A stretch of DNA of 64,000 nucleotides from an uncultured Eubacteriales bacterium. Its GTDB lineage: Bacteria > Bacillota > Clostridia > Christensenellales > CAG-917. The notes under the pieces are model-generated. The model was not told the origin of the DNA. It did not search any database and saw only the letters and a list, made by a program, of their open reading frames with translations. Both the position numbers and the translations under genes were made by a program. Shown here piece after piece: positions 34,901 through 42,917 of this stretch (position 1 is the stretch's first letter; every line of letters begins with the position of its first letter). Location: contig URAF01000005.1 in NCBI GenBank assembly GCA_900545885.1, positions 1 through 64,000 on the forward strand, written 5' to 3'.

Positions 34901-36224
34901 CTTTGATGGAAATGTCCTTGCCGTCGCCCGAAAGGGTGAGGGTGACGCCTTCGCCGTAGATACCCGCCGTGAAGACGTTGACGGAAATGGCGTAGAATTT
35001 ATTCTTTTCGATGGTGATCTGCTTGGAGGTCTTGACACCCTGTGCCGTCATCATCTGCTGAGAGAGCATATAGACGTTGGAACCGAGAATGAGGTTCTGA
35101 CCGATTTTGTCGGCATACGCTTCGAGCATGGACGCGGGGGTGTGCGTCTGACCGTCTCCGAGGTAGTAGGTGCCTGCGTACTTGGTGTAGTTCTCGGCAA
35201 ATTTTGCAGCGTCGATGATACCGTCAAAGCGGTAGGAAGTGGGAGCGTTGGTGCCCGTGACTACCGACCAGTTGGAAGGTGCGCTGGTGCCGATGGAAGT
35301 GGAACCGAAGTCAAAACGTCCGTTGGGGACTTTGAGCGTAACGGTCTGGAGATAGGGGTTGGTGCCCGCGAGTTCCTCGTCGGCTTTCTTTTCGTATTGC
35401 TGTCTTGCGGTGTCGCCGCCTTCGACGTCTTCGAGTTTTTCGAGGTTGACGTTGTCGAAGAACGCGTAGCCCGTGGTCAGACCGTCGGAGTAGTAAGAGC
35501 TGTACTTACCGAGGGAAAGACGGAGAGAAAGAGAGGAGTCCTTGGTGGGTGCGCTTTCGAAATAGATTTCGTAAGTTTGCCACACGCCCTTGGTGTCGAT
35601 GCCTGTGAATTCGGCATAGCCTTCCGAACCGACGTAAATGCTTGCGCCGGGGACGTTTCCGTCTTCGTCGGTGCCCGCGATATTGTAGGTGAGCACGTCA
35701 ACGGTGAGTTTGTAGTAGCAGCCTTTTTCGAGGGTGAAGTTCTGGGAAGTGTAGCCGTAAGCGGTGGGGCCGTAATCCTCGTCGTCGGTGATTTTGTCCT
35801 TGGTGGGCATATAAGCCATCAGCACGTTGTTGACCGCGCCTTCTTCGGAGGAGAAGTGCGATTTGAGCTGGTCGTAAAGGACAAGACCGTCCGCGTTTGC
35901 GGAGCCGTCGTCGTTCCAGAATTTGCGGTTGGCTTCGTAGATTGCCTGTTCGAGGCTGACTGCGCCGCCGATGATGTCACCGGGAATGGTGGAAGAGGAA
36001 TAATGTTTGCCGCCCGTCCAACCGGTTATGGAACGGGGCCAGTCGCCGCTCGTGGAAATGACCTTGAAGTCGGAGTTGCTTATCAGCAAACCTTCGGTGG
36101 CTTCGATGGCGGAAGAATCGCCGTCACCCGAACCGTCGGGATTGCAAGCAACGAGCATAGTCGCGGTGAATGCGACGACAAGACACAGAATCAGAGCTAA
36201 AATCGAAAGTCTTTTCTTGTTCAT
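31947..36224 (-). CDS. Very large surface lipoprotein with five carbohydrate-binding-like repeats and C-terminal membrane anchor
   Basis: 1425 residues. The N-terminus is a lipoprotein signal (ILALILCLVVAFTATMLVAC, lipid Cys at ~27). About five repeats of 200-300 residues follow, each ending in an aromatic Tyr-Ala-Phe-Phe-Asp-type strand: GYAFFDNVNLEKL, GWAFFDNLMLTEY, GTAYVCNMSMTAI, SGIVVFDSVTQHT and SGYAFFDAVTIEKI. Together with repeated KxYxIxVxVxT and WxTYTFYI strands they look like CBM4/9-type jelly-roll domains. The end has an acidic linker (EEGSEGETGDGEDG), a membrane segment (MIPTILLALATIAVVVVFFV) and a basic tail. So it is anchored at both ends. It may bind glycans or act as a scaffold; no catalytic domain is seen. 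Confidence 0.75.
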   Translation of the reverse strand: MNKKRLSILALILCLVVAFTATMLVACNPDGSGDGDSSAIEATEGLLISNSDFKVISTSGDWPRSITGWTGGKHYSSSTIPGDIIGGAVSLEQAIYEANRKFWNDDGSANADGLVLYDQLKSHFSSEEGAVNNVLMAYMPTKDKITDDEDYGPTAYGYTSQNFTLEKGCYYKLTVDVLTYNIAGTDEDGNVPGASIYVGSEGYAEFTGIDTKGVWQTYEIYFESAPTKDSSLSLRLSLGKYSSYYSDGLTTGYAFFDNVNLEKLEDVEGGDTARQQYEKKADEELAGTNPYLQTVTLKVPNGRFDFGSTSIGTSAPSNWSVVTGTNAPTSYRFDGIIDAAKFAENYTKYAGTYYLGDGQTHTPASMLEAYADKIGQNLILGSNVYMLSQQMMTAQGVKTSKQITIEKNKFYAISVNVFTAGIYGEGVTLTLSGDGKDISIKGISQNKVDGTVLFSENSEREPASTGSWKTYTFYIQGNQYRDMSYNMTFWLGTGSAADNTEVTYDHYSSTSASAVKRTTYKANGTFSTGWAFFDNLMLTEYADQGEFDQASKDAQSGYEIIAKDDDTSIKVDLTTENLFKVAGDSGISGDFSSYTQLNGFDKGTLGTPKGFTQALGENPPAVGEDYMTAGVVPLTDEEFFKAFGIDAPLTPYELGADPKGLMMRATQNTYYAFETEKFNIKANHFYRISMWVKTDAVKSTSGVYVYLMQPAEEEGKDPTVLSSFTAINTEDYDDYTNDWVELSFVIRGSAEEAKDLYLKVAFGDSNAYNSDTLARGTAYVCNMSMTAITYSDFTGTSSGTYVKTVNLATSKSGSFTNGAFNDVDYSEMGDEAWTAGDGTLQDSTKPGIPSNWSISDTTLADNDNFVGGIVKLDTKEEGGWQASNQINTLFPDDANFFVDGAVGAPNMLVLAGKGEAFSAGYLSDNFKLSASTNYAISLWAKAKADTEAGTKAMIYLQGEASGSELGGQTRYFNVIADDQWHQYTFNIQVGLTGVSLKLGLWLGENADITGGMNADGTAKAEADLKSSGIVVFDSVTQHTLTDKEFNDSVSDENYNRKITFFTDSFDSMDGATSDENLTTPDGWTGTVGTDQDKDNTNSGVLNIDNVQDDEGYITGLGPELTVDDFTITDAELQEAKESGEYDGKTDEEIIAALKEKKLEQAKADRLLTIDQIKTDGIDGSNLLVINNTVDSAYYYASTGYTLTAENAYKITVRVFTHNIGHVDKNGNFTKSADTGAYVELYLGSSNDSDAPLRFEKVQSESGWTTYTFYVLAPDNDVTSVAVRLGLGLYDADDESTLASGYAFFDAVTIEKIGDIDAYDKLYTEIGGDNAIIKFREIPEEGSEGETGDGEDGTVETPDTSFDLNNLWWMIPTILLALATIAVVVVFFVRKYKKKLTKGAGKDVLTDNTSMNNVYKKKDDYDSYNE

Positions 36225-36381
36225 AGTTTCCTTTGCTCAATTTTATTTCGGGCGCACACTCACGTGTACGCGTCGTAATTATATACAGGCTAGAGTATTC
36301 TATAACATAAACATTATTTTTGCAAACGTATTTGATAATTTCACGCAAATTAAAGAAACTAACCCCCGAAGGAGAGCAAAA

Positions 36382-36807
36382 TTGAAAAATTCGGTGTTGT
36401 TAGCGGGCAAAAAATCGCTTTTTACCTATCAGACGGAGAGCGGAAAAAAGCGCAGAACCAAGGCGGCGTTGCTTGTTATGTGCGGATTGCTGACGGGCGC
36501 GGTCAACGGACTTTTCGGTGCGGGCGGCGGTATGCTTGCCGTACCCGTGCTGACTTACGTTGCGGGGTTGGACGAAAGAAAATCCCACGCCACGGCGATA
36601 GCCGTTATACTTCCGCTTTGCATAATAAGCACTATCGTGTACGCCCTGCAAGGCGGCTTCGACTATTCGATTTTTCCGCCTACTGTCGCAGGCGTGGTTG
36701 CGGGCGGAGTGCTCGGAGCGGTGTTCCTGAAAAAAGCGTCGGGGACTTTTCTCAACGTTCTTTTCTACGGTCTTATGCTGTTTGCGGGACTGAAAATGAT
36801 GTTATGA
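36382..36807 (+). CDS. TauE/SafE (TSUP) permease, half-size subunit 1
   Basis: 141 residues from TTG 36382, with GGAGAG five bases upstream. After a basic N-terminus, four membrane segments begin at LLVMCGLLTGAVNGLFGAGGG, the TSUP glycine motif, followed by RKSHATAIAVILPL. Full TSUP proteins have two such halves in about 250 residues. It is followed after ~100 bases by a second half, so the two are probably a heterodimer. TSUP carriers move sulphite, sulphonates and related anions. Confidence 0.8.
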   Translation: MKNSVLLAGKKSLFTYQTESGKKRRTKAALLVMCGLLTGAVNGLFGAGGGMLAVPVLTYVAGLDERKSHATAIAVILPLCIISTIVYALQGGFDYSIFPPTVAGVVAGGVLGAVFLKKASGTFLNVLFYGLMLFAGLKMML

Positions 36808-36909
36808 AAACGTCGCAATCGCAGTTTTATAGCTCGAATTGTGCATATAAACGTCTTTTAATGTGATTTAAGCGCCGAACGGTATTGTTTGCGGCGCGGA
36901 GGAGAAATT

Positions 36910-37281
36910 ATGAAATGGCTGTGGTTTTTGCTTGCGGGATTGCTCGGCGGAGTGCTTGCCGGAATGGGTATGGGCGGCGGTACGCTGACCATTCCTTTGC
37001 TTGTTCTTGCATTGGGAGTAGACCAGTTGACCGCGCAGTTTGCCAACCTTGCCGCCTTCCTTCCGACGGGTGCGGCGTCGCTTGTCGTTCACGTCAAGAA
37101 CGGACTTGTCGACATAAAAGGTCTTGCAGCATTTATCATACCCGCGGTTGCGGCGACCGCAGTTACCGCCGCATTTGCTCACGACGCGTCCGACATTCTC
37201 GGCAAACTCTTCGGTGGATTTTTGGTTGCGGTCGCCGTTGCAAGTCTTGTAGCCGCGGTAGTAAAAACGGCGAAAAGCTGA
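36910..37281 (+). CDS. TauE/SafE (TSUP) permease, half-size subunit 2
   Basis: 123 residues from ATG 36910, which has GGAGGAG upstream. Four membrane segments: FLLAGLLGGVLAGMGMGGGT (family Gly motif), FANLAAFLPTGAASL, a middle helix after VDIKGLAAFIIPAVAATAV and the last helix. It complements the preceding gene. Substrate unknown. Confidence 0.8.
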   Translation: MKWLWFLLAGLLGGVLAGMGMGGGTLTIPLLVLALGVDQLTAQFANLAAFLPTGAASLVVHVKNGLVDIKGLAAFIIPAVAATAVTAAFAHDASDILGKLFGGFLVAVAVASLVAAVVKTAKS

Positions 37282-37447
37282 ACGTTTCGCGAAATTAATA
37301 CAACAGTATTAAAAACCGAATGCGTGTTGCGTTTAATGTTGTTTTCAATCGGCTGTTTGGTCTTTGCGCGGGCGATTGTTTGCCGTTTGCTTGTCTTTTG
37401 TCTTGCGGTTTGCGCAAAAAAACACAGTCCTTCGGAAATATTCGGTA

Positions 37448-37476
37448 TTTACTTTAATAGCGTTTTGTACTATAAT
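37448..37476 (+). promoter_or_regulatory. Promoter of the rnf operon
   Basis: TTTACT (37448-37453) and TATAAT (37471-37476), spacer 17. It lies 82 bases before the TTG start of rnfC. The -35 is weak but the -10 is perfect. Confidence 0.6.
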
Positions 37477-37558
37477 TAACAAAAAATACAATATAGAATG
37501 CGCGTGTAGCGCTTTTCCGCAGTCTTTTTTATCTGAGGAATACGGTTAGAGGTTTGTT

Positions 37559-38851
37559 TTGAAAACATTTCGTCACGGAACCCATCCGCCTGCCAACAAA
37601 GTGACGGAGTCTGCGCAGCTTGCCGAAATGGCAGTGCCGCAAACTCTGTTTTTCGCGTTGTCGCAGCATATCGGCGCGCCCGCGAAACCCGTTGTTGCAG
37701 TCGGTGACACGGTCAAGGAAGGACAACTTATCGCAGAAGCGGCAGGTTTCGTTTCCGCAAACGTTTATTCATCCGTTTCGGGAACGGTAAAGGGCATTGT
37801 TTCGCTGCCTACCGCAACGGGCGGCAAATGCGACCATATCGAAATCGAAAACGATTTCCGTTATGACAAAGTCACGTTGCCGCCACTCGTCAATCCCGAC
37901 AAAGACGCAGTAGTTGCCCGCGTAAAGGAAGCGGGCATTGTCGGCATGGGCGGCGCCACTTTCCCGACGCACGTCAAACTTTCGCCGTCAAAACCCGTCG
38001 ATACGCTCATCATCAACGCCGCGGAGTGCGAGCCTTACATTACTTGCGACTACCGTCTGTTGCTGGAAAGAACGGACGAAGTCATTTCGGGCATCAAGCA
38101 TCTCATGACGGCGCTCGGCGTGGACAAGGCGTACATCGGTATCGAGGCAAACAAACCCGAGGCAATCAAAAAACTGGTTGCGGTTTGCCCCGAAAACATC
38201 GTTACTGTCAAGTTGCGCACCAAATATCCGCAGGGCGCGGAGAAACAACTCATATATGCCGTCACCAAACGCAAAGTTCCCGCGGGCGGACTGCCTATGG
38301 ACGTCGGTTGCGTCGTTGACAACGTGCATACGGCATTTTCCGTTGCGCGTGCAGTCGATGCAGGCGAGACGCTCTATATGCGTGCAATGACGGTCAGCGG
38401 AAACGGCGTCGAGTTGCGCGGCAATTACTGGGTCAGAGGCGGAACGCCTTATTCCTTCGTTTACGAAACCACGCGCGGCAACGTCGACGAAGACGTCACC
38501 AAGAAAGTGATAAGCGGCGGTCCCATGATGGGGTTTGCGCAGGCGGATTTGCGCGCTTGCTGCACCAAAGGGTCGTCGTCCTTGCTTTTCCTCGACGAAA
38601 AGCAGTTCAATATGCACGAACCCACGCAGTGTATCAACTGCGGCAGGTGCATACGGAGCTGTCCCATGAACCTCATGCCCCGCGATATGGAGCACGCGGT
38701 CATAAAAGGCGAGTACAAAAAGGTCAAGAGCCTCGGCGTCGCAAACTGCATGGAATGTGGCGTATGCTCGTACGTCTGTCCCGCCAAACGTCCTCTCGTT
38801 CAGGCGTTCAGACTTGCAAAGAAAACTATAAGAGAAAGGGGGATTAAGTGA
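37559..38851 (+). CDS. rnfC: Rnf complex subunit RnfC
   Basis: 430 residues, TTG start with AGAGGT upstream. The N-terminal part has the family blocks RHGTHPPANK and HIGAPAKPVV; the central part is the flavin/NADH-binding fold with VKEAGIVGMGGATFPTHVKL and INAAECEPYITCD; the end carries two [4Fe-4S] motifs, CINCGRCIRSCP and CMECGVCSYVCP. RnfC is the peripheral NADH-side subunit of the ferredoxin:NAD oxidoreductase that pumps Na+ or H+. It is the first gene of the operon and overlaps rnfD by one base. Confidence 0.97.
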   Translation: MKTFRHGTHPPANKVTESAQLAEMAVPQTLFFALSQHIGAPAKPVVAVGDTVKEGQLIAEAAGFVSANVYSSVSGTVKGIVSLPTATGGKCDHIEIENDFRYDKVTLPPLVNPDKDAVVARVKEAGIVGMGGATFPTHVKLSPSKPVDTLIINAAECEPYITCDYRLLLERTDEVISGIKHLMTALGVDKAYIGIEANKPEAIKKLVAVCPENIVTVKLRTKYPQGAEKQLIYAVTKRKVPAGGLPMDVGCVVDNVHTAFSVARAVDAGETLYMRAMTVSGNGVELRGNYWVRGGTPYSFVYETTRGNVDEDVTKKVISGGPMMGFAQADLRACCTKGSSSLLFLDEKQFNMHEPTQCINCGRCIRSCPMNLMPRDMEHAVIKGEYKKVKSLGVANCMECGVCSYVCPAKRPLVQAFRLAKKTIRERGIK

Positions 38852-39960
38852 TGGGCAAGTACATAGTTTCGTCGTCTCCCCACATTTCTTCGCCGTCCAC
38901 GACCAGAAAAATAATGCTGGACGTCATCATCGCGCTTTGTCCCGCGCTTCTGGCGTCCGTGCTGATTTACGGATTCTATCCGCTTTTCGTCACGGTATTG
39001 TGCGTGGGTTCGGCGGTGTTCTGCGAGTGGATTTTCAACGTAATAACCAAAAAACAGCAGACGGTGGGTGACCTTTCCGCGGTAGTCACGGGTATAATTC
39101 TTGCGCTCAATCTGCCGCCCGTCGTTCCTTTCTACGTTCCCATGGTGGGCGCGGCGTTTGCAATCATAATCGTCAAAATGCTGTTCGGCGGTATCGGCAA
39201 GAACTTTGCCAACCCCGCTATCACGGCGCGTATTTTCCTTATGCTTGCGTGGACGGGCGTCATGACTACGTTCGTCAAACCCATTGACCTGTCGGACGGT
39301 TCCAATCTGTTTGCCTATTTCGTGCACGGCGTAGATATCAATCTGCCCGCCGCCATAACCACGGCAACTCCGCTCGGCGCAGTCAAGAACGCAATCGCAA
39401 ACGGCACCAATCCCGCGGCGGGACTCGACGCGCTCGGTATGTTCCTCGGTACAATCGGCGGAAGCGCGGGCGAAGTCAGCACACTTGCAATTCTCATCGG
39501 CGGCGCGTACCTCGCAATCCGCAAGGTCATTGACGTCAGAATTCCCGTTCTGTACATCGTGTCCACCGTGCTGTTCACGTCCATATTCTTCGCCGACAGC
39601 GGTTATGTCGGAGAATACATCTGGACGTACCTTCTCGGCGGCGGTCTTATGTTCGGCGCGTTCTTCATGGCGACGGACTATGCCACTTCGCCCAAAACCC
39701 TGCCCGCAGTCGTAATTTACGGACTTGCGCTCGGTTTTATCACGGTTGTAATCCGCAAGTACGGCAGCTACAACGAAGGCGTGTCGTTTGCAATTCTTCT
39801 TATGAACATTGCAACGCCCATGCTCGAAAAAATCAGAATCAAACCCTTCGGTACTCCCGTTAAATCGGTGAAAGACATTATCGAAGAAAAGAAGGCGGCT
39901 CGCGAACGTAAGAAAGCCGAAAAAGCCGCCGCGCTTGCAGGAGGTGAGGGAAATGAGTGA
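38851..39960 (+). CDS. rnfD: Rnf complex subunit RnfD
   Basis: 369 residues from ATG 38851 (a GTG three bases earlier is also open). Nine or ten membrane segments. Family block VTGIILALNLPPVVPFYVPM and, near residue 170, TTATPLGAV, where the Thr corresponds to the covalently FMN-bound Thr. RnfD is a membrane flavoprotein of the ion-pumping module. The Lys/Ala/Glu-rich C-terminal tail (KKAARERKKAEKAAA) is cytoplasmic. Overlaps rnfC and rnfG. Confidence 0.95.
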   Translation: MGKYIVSSSPHISSPSTTRKIMLDVIIALCPALLASVLIYGFYPLFVTVLCVGSAVFCEWIFNVITKKQQTVGDLSAVVTGIILALNLPPVVPFYVPMVGAAFAIIIVKMLFGGIGKNFANPAITARIFLMLAWTGVMTTFVKPIDLSDGSNLFAYFVHGVDINLPAAITTATPLGAVKNAIANGTNPAAGLDALGMFLGTIGGSAGEVSTLAILIGGAYLAIRKVIDVRIPVLYIVSTVLFTSIFFADSGYVGEYIWTYLLGGGLMFGAFFMATDYATSPKTLPAVVIYGLALGFITVVIRKYGSYNEGVSFAILLMNIATPMLEKIRIKPFGTPVKSVKDIIEEKKAARERKKAEKAAALAGGEGNE

Positions 39961-40612
39961 CAAAGAATTCAATCTGCAACCCGAAACCGTCCAGACCGCA
40001 GGCGCACCGCAGGCGGAAACCAAAAAGCCGAAGTTCGTCACCAAAGACGTAATAATGTGCGTCGTCGTACTTGTTGCGATAGCGCTTGTCGCGGGCGTAT
40101 TGCTCGGAGTTATGAACTGGGTGACGTACGTTGACCCCGACGCCGCAATTCTTTCTCAGCTCGCAGGGTACTACGGCGTGGACTCTTCGCTCGTGTCGAA
40201 AGCGGAAGACAGAGTAATCAATGCGGGCGGTAAAGACGAAGTGCTCGGTTGCTACGTCGTGAAAGATGCCGACGGCAACGACGTTGCGTACGTTTATCAC
40301 ACGGCGGGCAGCGGCGGCAAGGGCGGTACGGTCGAACTTCTCGTTTATATCGACGCAAACGGCATTATCACCGAACTCGAAGAATATTCGCAGTCCGAAA
40401 CGGCGGGATATTTCAAGAAGGTTATGGAAGCCAACAAATCAAAGTACGTAGGGTTTGACATAACCACAATCGAAAGCTTCGAACTCAAAGGCAGCGGCGA
40501 TAACGGTATCGACGCGGTCAGCAACGCTACCAAGACGTCCAATGCGGTCAACAACGCAGTCAACGCCGCGGTGTACGCGTTCAATCACTATACGACGGGG
40601 GTGGCACAATGA
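39953..40612 (+). CDS. rnfG: Rnf complex subunit RnfG
   Basis: 219 residues. One N-terminal membrane segment near residues 33-56 (IMCVVVLVAIALVAGVLLGV), then an extracytoplasmic FMN-binding domain. The covalent FMN site is SNATKTS near residue 195 (DAVSNATKTS), with Thr as the attachment residue. ATG 39953 follows GGAGGTGAGGG and overlaps the rnfD stop by 8 bases. Confidence 0.95.
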   Translation: MSDKEFNLQPETVQTAGAPQAETKKPKFVTKDVIMCVVVLVAIALVAGVLLGVMNWVTYVDPDAAILSQLAGYYGVDSSLVSKAEDRVINAGGKDEVLGCYVVKDADGNDVAYVYHTAGSGGKGGTVELLVYIDANGIITELEEYSQSETAGYFKKVMEANKSKYVGFDITTIESFELKGSGDNGIDAVSNATKTSNAVNNAVNAAVYAFNHYTTGVAQ

Positions 40613-41409
40613 ATCGTGAACTGAAATTCGACGCCCGCGCAAAGGGCAAAATAGTTGCCAACGGCATTCTCGCGTCCAATCCCGTTTTCAGACTGGTTCT
40701 CGGTATGTGTCCCACGCTTGCCGTGTCAACCAGCGCTTTCAACGGACTGGGTATGGGACTTGCCGCGACAATAGTTCTGGTGTGTTCCAATATGCTGGTT
40801 TCGTTGTTGCGCAAAGTCATTCCCGACAAGGTGCGTATTCCCGCGTTCGTGCTCATCATCGCAACGTTCGTCACCATCGTCGAAATGCTGCTGCGCAAAT
40901 TCGTTCCCGCGCTTTACGACGCGCTCGGCATATATCTGCCGCTCATCGTCGTCAACTGTATTATTCTGGCGCGCGCGGAAGCCTTCGCAAGCACCAATAA
41001 AGTCGGCGACTCCATTCTCGACGGTCTCGGAATGGGTCTCGGATTTACGCTTTCGCTTATGCTCATCGGCTTTATCAGAGAGTTCCTGGGTTCGGGTACT
41101 TTCTTCGTGGGTTCGCTCGGCGAAGTAGAATTCGGCGTCGAACTCGGCAATCTTCCCGATTACGCAATGAGCGTGTTCGTTCTGCCCGCGGGCGGTTTCC
41201 TGACGCTCGGTCTGCTTATGGCGGCAATCAACTATATTTCCGAAAAGTCGGCTGAAAAACGCGAACTCAGACACGCGGCGGAAGGCAAAGTCATAGACGA
41301 ACACATTCAGGCTCTGCTCGAAGAAGACGAAAAACGTCGCGCCGAAGGTGCAACGGAAAACGAAAAAGCCGATACCGTATCGGCGGCTGACGGGGAGGTG
41401 AGCAAATGA
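40609..41409 (+). CDS. rnfE: Rnf complex subunit RnfE
   Basis: 266 residues, six membrane segments, NQRD/RnfE family. Blocks are ILASNPVFRLVLGMCPTLAV near the start, IPAFVLIIATFVTIVE, VNCIILARAEAFAS and the FIREFLGSGTFF loop. It is the membrane partner of RnfA. The C-terminal ~40 residues are charged and longer than usual. It overlaps both neighbours by four bases (ATGA). Confidence 0.95.
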   Translation: MNRELKFDARAKGKIVANGILASNPVFRLVLGMCPTLAVSTSAFNGLGMGLAATIVLVCSNMLVSLLRKVIPDKVRIPAFVLIIATFVTIVEMLLRKFVPALYDALGIYLPLIVVNCIILARAEAFASTNKVGDSILDGLGMGLGFTLSLMLIGFIREFLGSGTFFVGSLGEVEFGVELGNLPDYAMSVFVLPAGGFLTLGLLMAAINYISEKSAEKRELRHAAEGKVIDEHIQALLEEDEKRRAEGATENEKADTVSAADGEVSK

Positions 41410-41990
41410 CGTACTTTCTTCTGATTATAGGCGCGGTGTTCGTCAACAACTTCGTTCTTTGCCAGTTCCTCGGTTGCTGTCCCTTCCTCGGCGTTTCGAA
41501 AAAGACCGATACCGCTCTCGGTATGGGACTTGCCGTTATATTCGTCATGGGCATTGCGTCCATATTCACGTGGCTGGTTCAGAAACTGCTTGTCGCGGCG
41601 GGTATAGAATATTTGCAGACGATAGCGTTTATTCTCGTCATAGCCGCGCTCGTTCAGTTGGTTGAAATGGTACTCAAAAAGTTCATGCCGTCGCTTTACA
41701 GCGCGCTCGGCGTGTATCTGCCGCTCATCACGACCAACTGCGCCGTTCTGGGCGTTGCAATCCTCAACATTCAGTCCTACGGCGTGGTAGGTGCGGAAAG
41801 CCTGTTGCTTTCCTTCCTCAACGGCGTGTTCAGCGGCGTCGGTTTCACTCTCGCAATACTCCTGCTTGCGGGTATCCGCGAAAGAATGGACATCGACGCC
41901 ATTCCGAAACCGTTCAGAGGTTTCCCGATTACGCTCATCAGCGCGTCCATCATGAGTCTTGCGTTCACGGCGTTCTCGGGTATGATTTAA
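41406..41990 (+). CDS. rnfA: Rnf complex subunit RnfA
   Basis: 194 residues, six membrane segments. Shows FVNNFVLCQFLGCCPFLGVS near residue 12 with the Cys pair that, with RnfE, holds a membrane [2Fe-2S] cluster, and the second Cys motif TTNCAVLGVA. Overlaps rnfE by four bases and is followed by rnfB after a GGAGG spacer. Confidence 0.96.
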   Translation: MTYFLLIIGAVFVNNFVLCQFLGCCPFLGVSKKTDTALGMGLAVIFVMGIASIFTWLVQKLLVAAGIEYLQTIAFILVIAALVQLVEMVLKKFMPSLYSALGVYLPLITTNCAVLGVAILNIQSYGVVGAESLLLSFLNGVFSGVGFTLAILLLAGIRERMDIDAIPKPFRGFPITLISASIMSLAFTAFSGMI

Positions 41991-42002
41991 GGAGGGCGGA
42001 TT

Positions 42003-42821
42003 ATGATTAACGTTGTTTCGGCTGTCAATCCGATGACGATACTTTATTCGGCTCTCGCTCTTCTCGGACTTGCGCTTGTTTTCGGCGTTCTGCTTGCCGT
42101 TCTCGGCAAGAAACTCGCAGTAAAAGAAGACGAAAAAGTCGCAGAAGTCCGCAAGCATCTGTCGGGTGCAAACTGCGGCGCCTGCGGATATGCAGGCTGC
42201 GACGCTTTCGCAAAAGCCGTTGCCGAGGGCAAAGCTGACATTAACAACTGTTCCGCAACCGCTCCCGCCGAGAAAAAAATAATCGGCGAGATATTGGGGG
42301 TTTCGGTAGACGCGGAAGAGACCAAAATAGTAGTGGCGTGCAACGGCGGAAACGCCGCCAAGGACAAATACGAATATATGGGTTACGGCAACTGCCGCAG
42401 TATGGAACTGCTCGGCGGCGGTCGTAAAGTTTGTCCGTGGGGCTGCCTCGGTATGGGGTCGTGCACGGACGCGTGCCCTGAACACGCAATCGACGTGCGC
42501 GACGGAGGTTACGCCGTCGTCGACCGCGAGAAGTGTATAACCTGCGGCAAATGCATTACGGCGTGTCCCAAGAAACTCGTCAAACGCATCCCCGCGTCCG
42601 CAAAAGTGTACGTCGCATGTTCCAACTGCCTGCGCGGAGGGAAGGACGTCAAAGCCATGTGCACCAACGGTTGCCTGGGCTGCGGACTTTGCGCAAAGAA
42701 CTGTCCTGAACAGGCAATCACAATGGTCAACAATCTGCCCGTAATCGACTATTCCAAGTGCACGGGCTGCGGACTTTGCGCCTCCAAGTGTCCCGCAAAA
42801 TGTATAAAATCCTGCAATTGA
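42003..42821 (+). CDS. rnfB: Rnf complex subunit RnfB
   Basis: 272 residues. One N-terminal membrane segment, then the NCGACGYAGCDAFAKAV [4Fe-4S] domain, then ferredoxin-type motifs CPWGCLGMGSC, CITCGKCITACP, CLGCGLCAKNCP and CTGCGLCASKCP near the end. RnfB is the entry point for electrons from ferredoxin. It is the last gene of the C-D-G-E-A-B operon. No terminator is seen before the Ppx gene, so read-through is possible. Confidence 0.97.
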   Translation: MINVVSAVNPMTILYSALALLGLALVFGVLLAVLGKKLAVKEDEKVAEVRKHLSGANCGACGYAGCDAFAKAVAEGKADINNCSATAPAEKKIIGEILGVSVDAEETKIVVACNGGNAAKDKYEYMGYGNCRSMELLGGGRKVCPWGCLGMGSCTDACPEHAIDVRDGGYAVVDREKCITCGKCITACPKKLVKRIPASAKVYVACSNCLRGGKDVKAMCTNGCLGCGLCAKNCPEQAITMVNNLPVIDYSKCTGCGLCASKCPAKCIKSCN

Positions 42822-42917
42822 TTATCGCACCGGCGGCGCAACTGACTCTGTGCCGCACTCGAAAGACGGAATACCGCCTTCGGATATAAACAAATTCCTC
42901 TTATAAGGAGCAATCAT

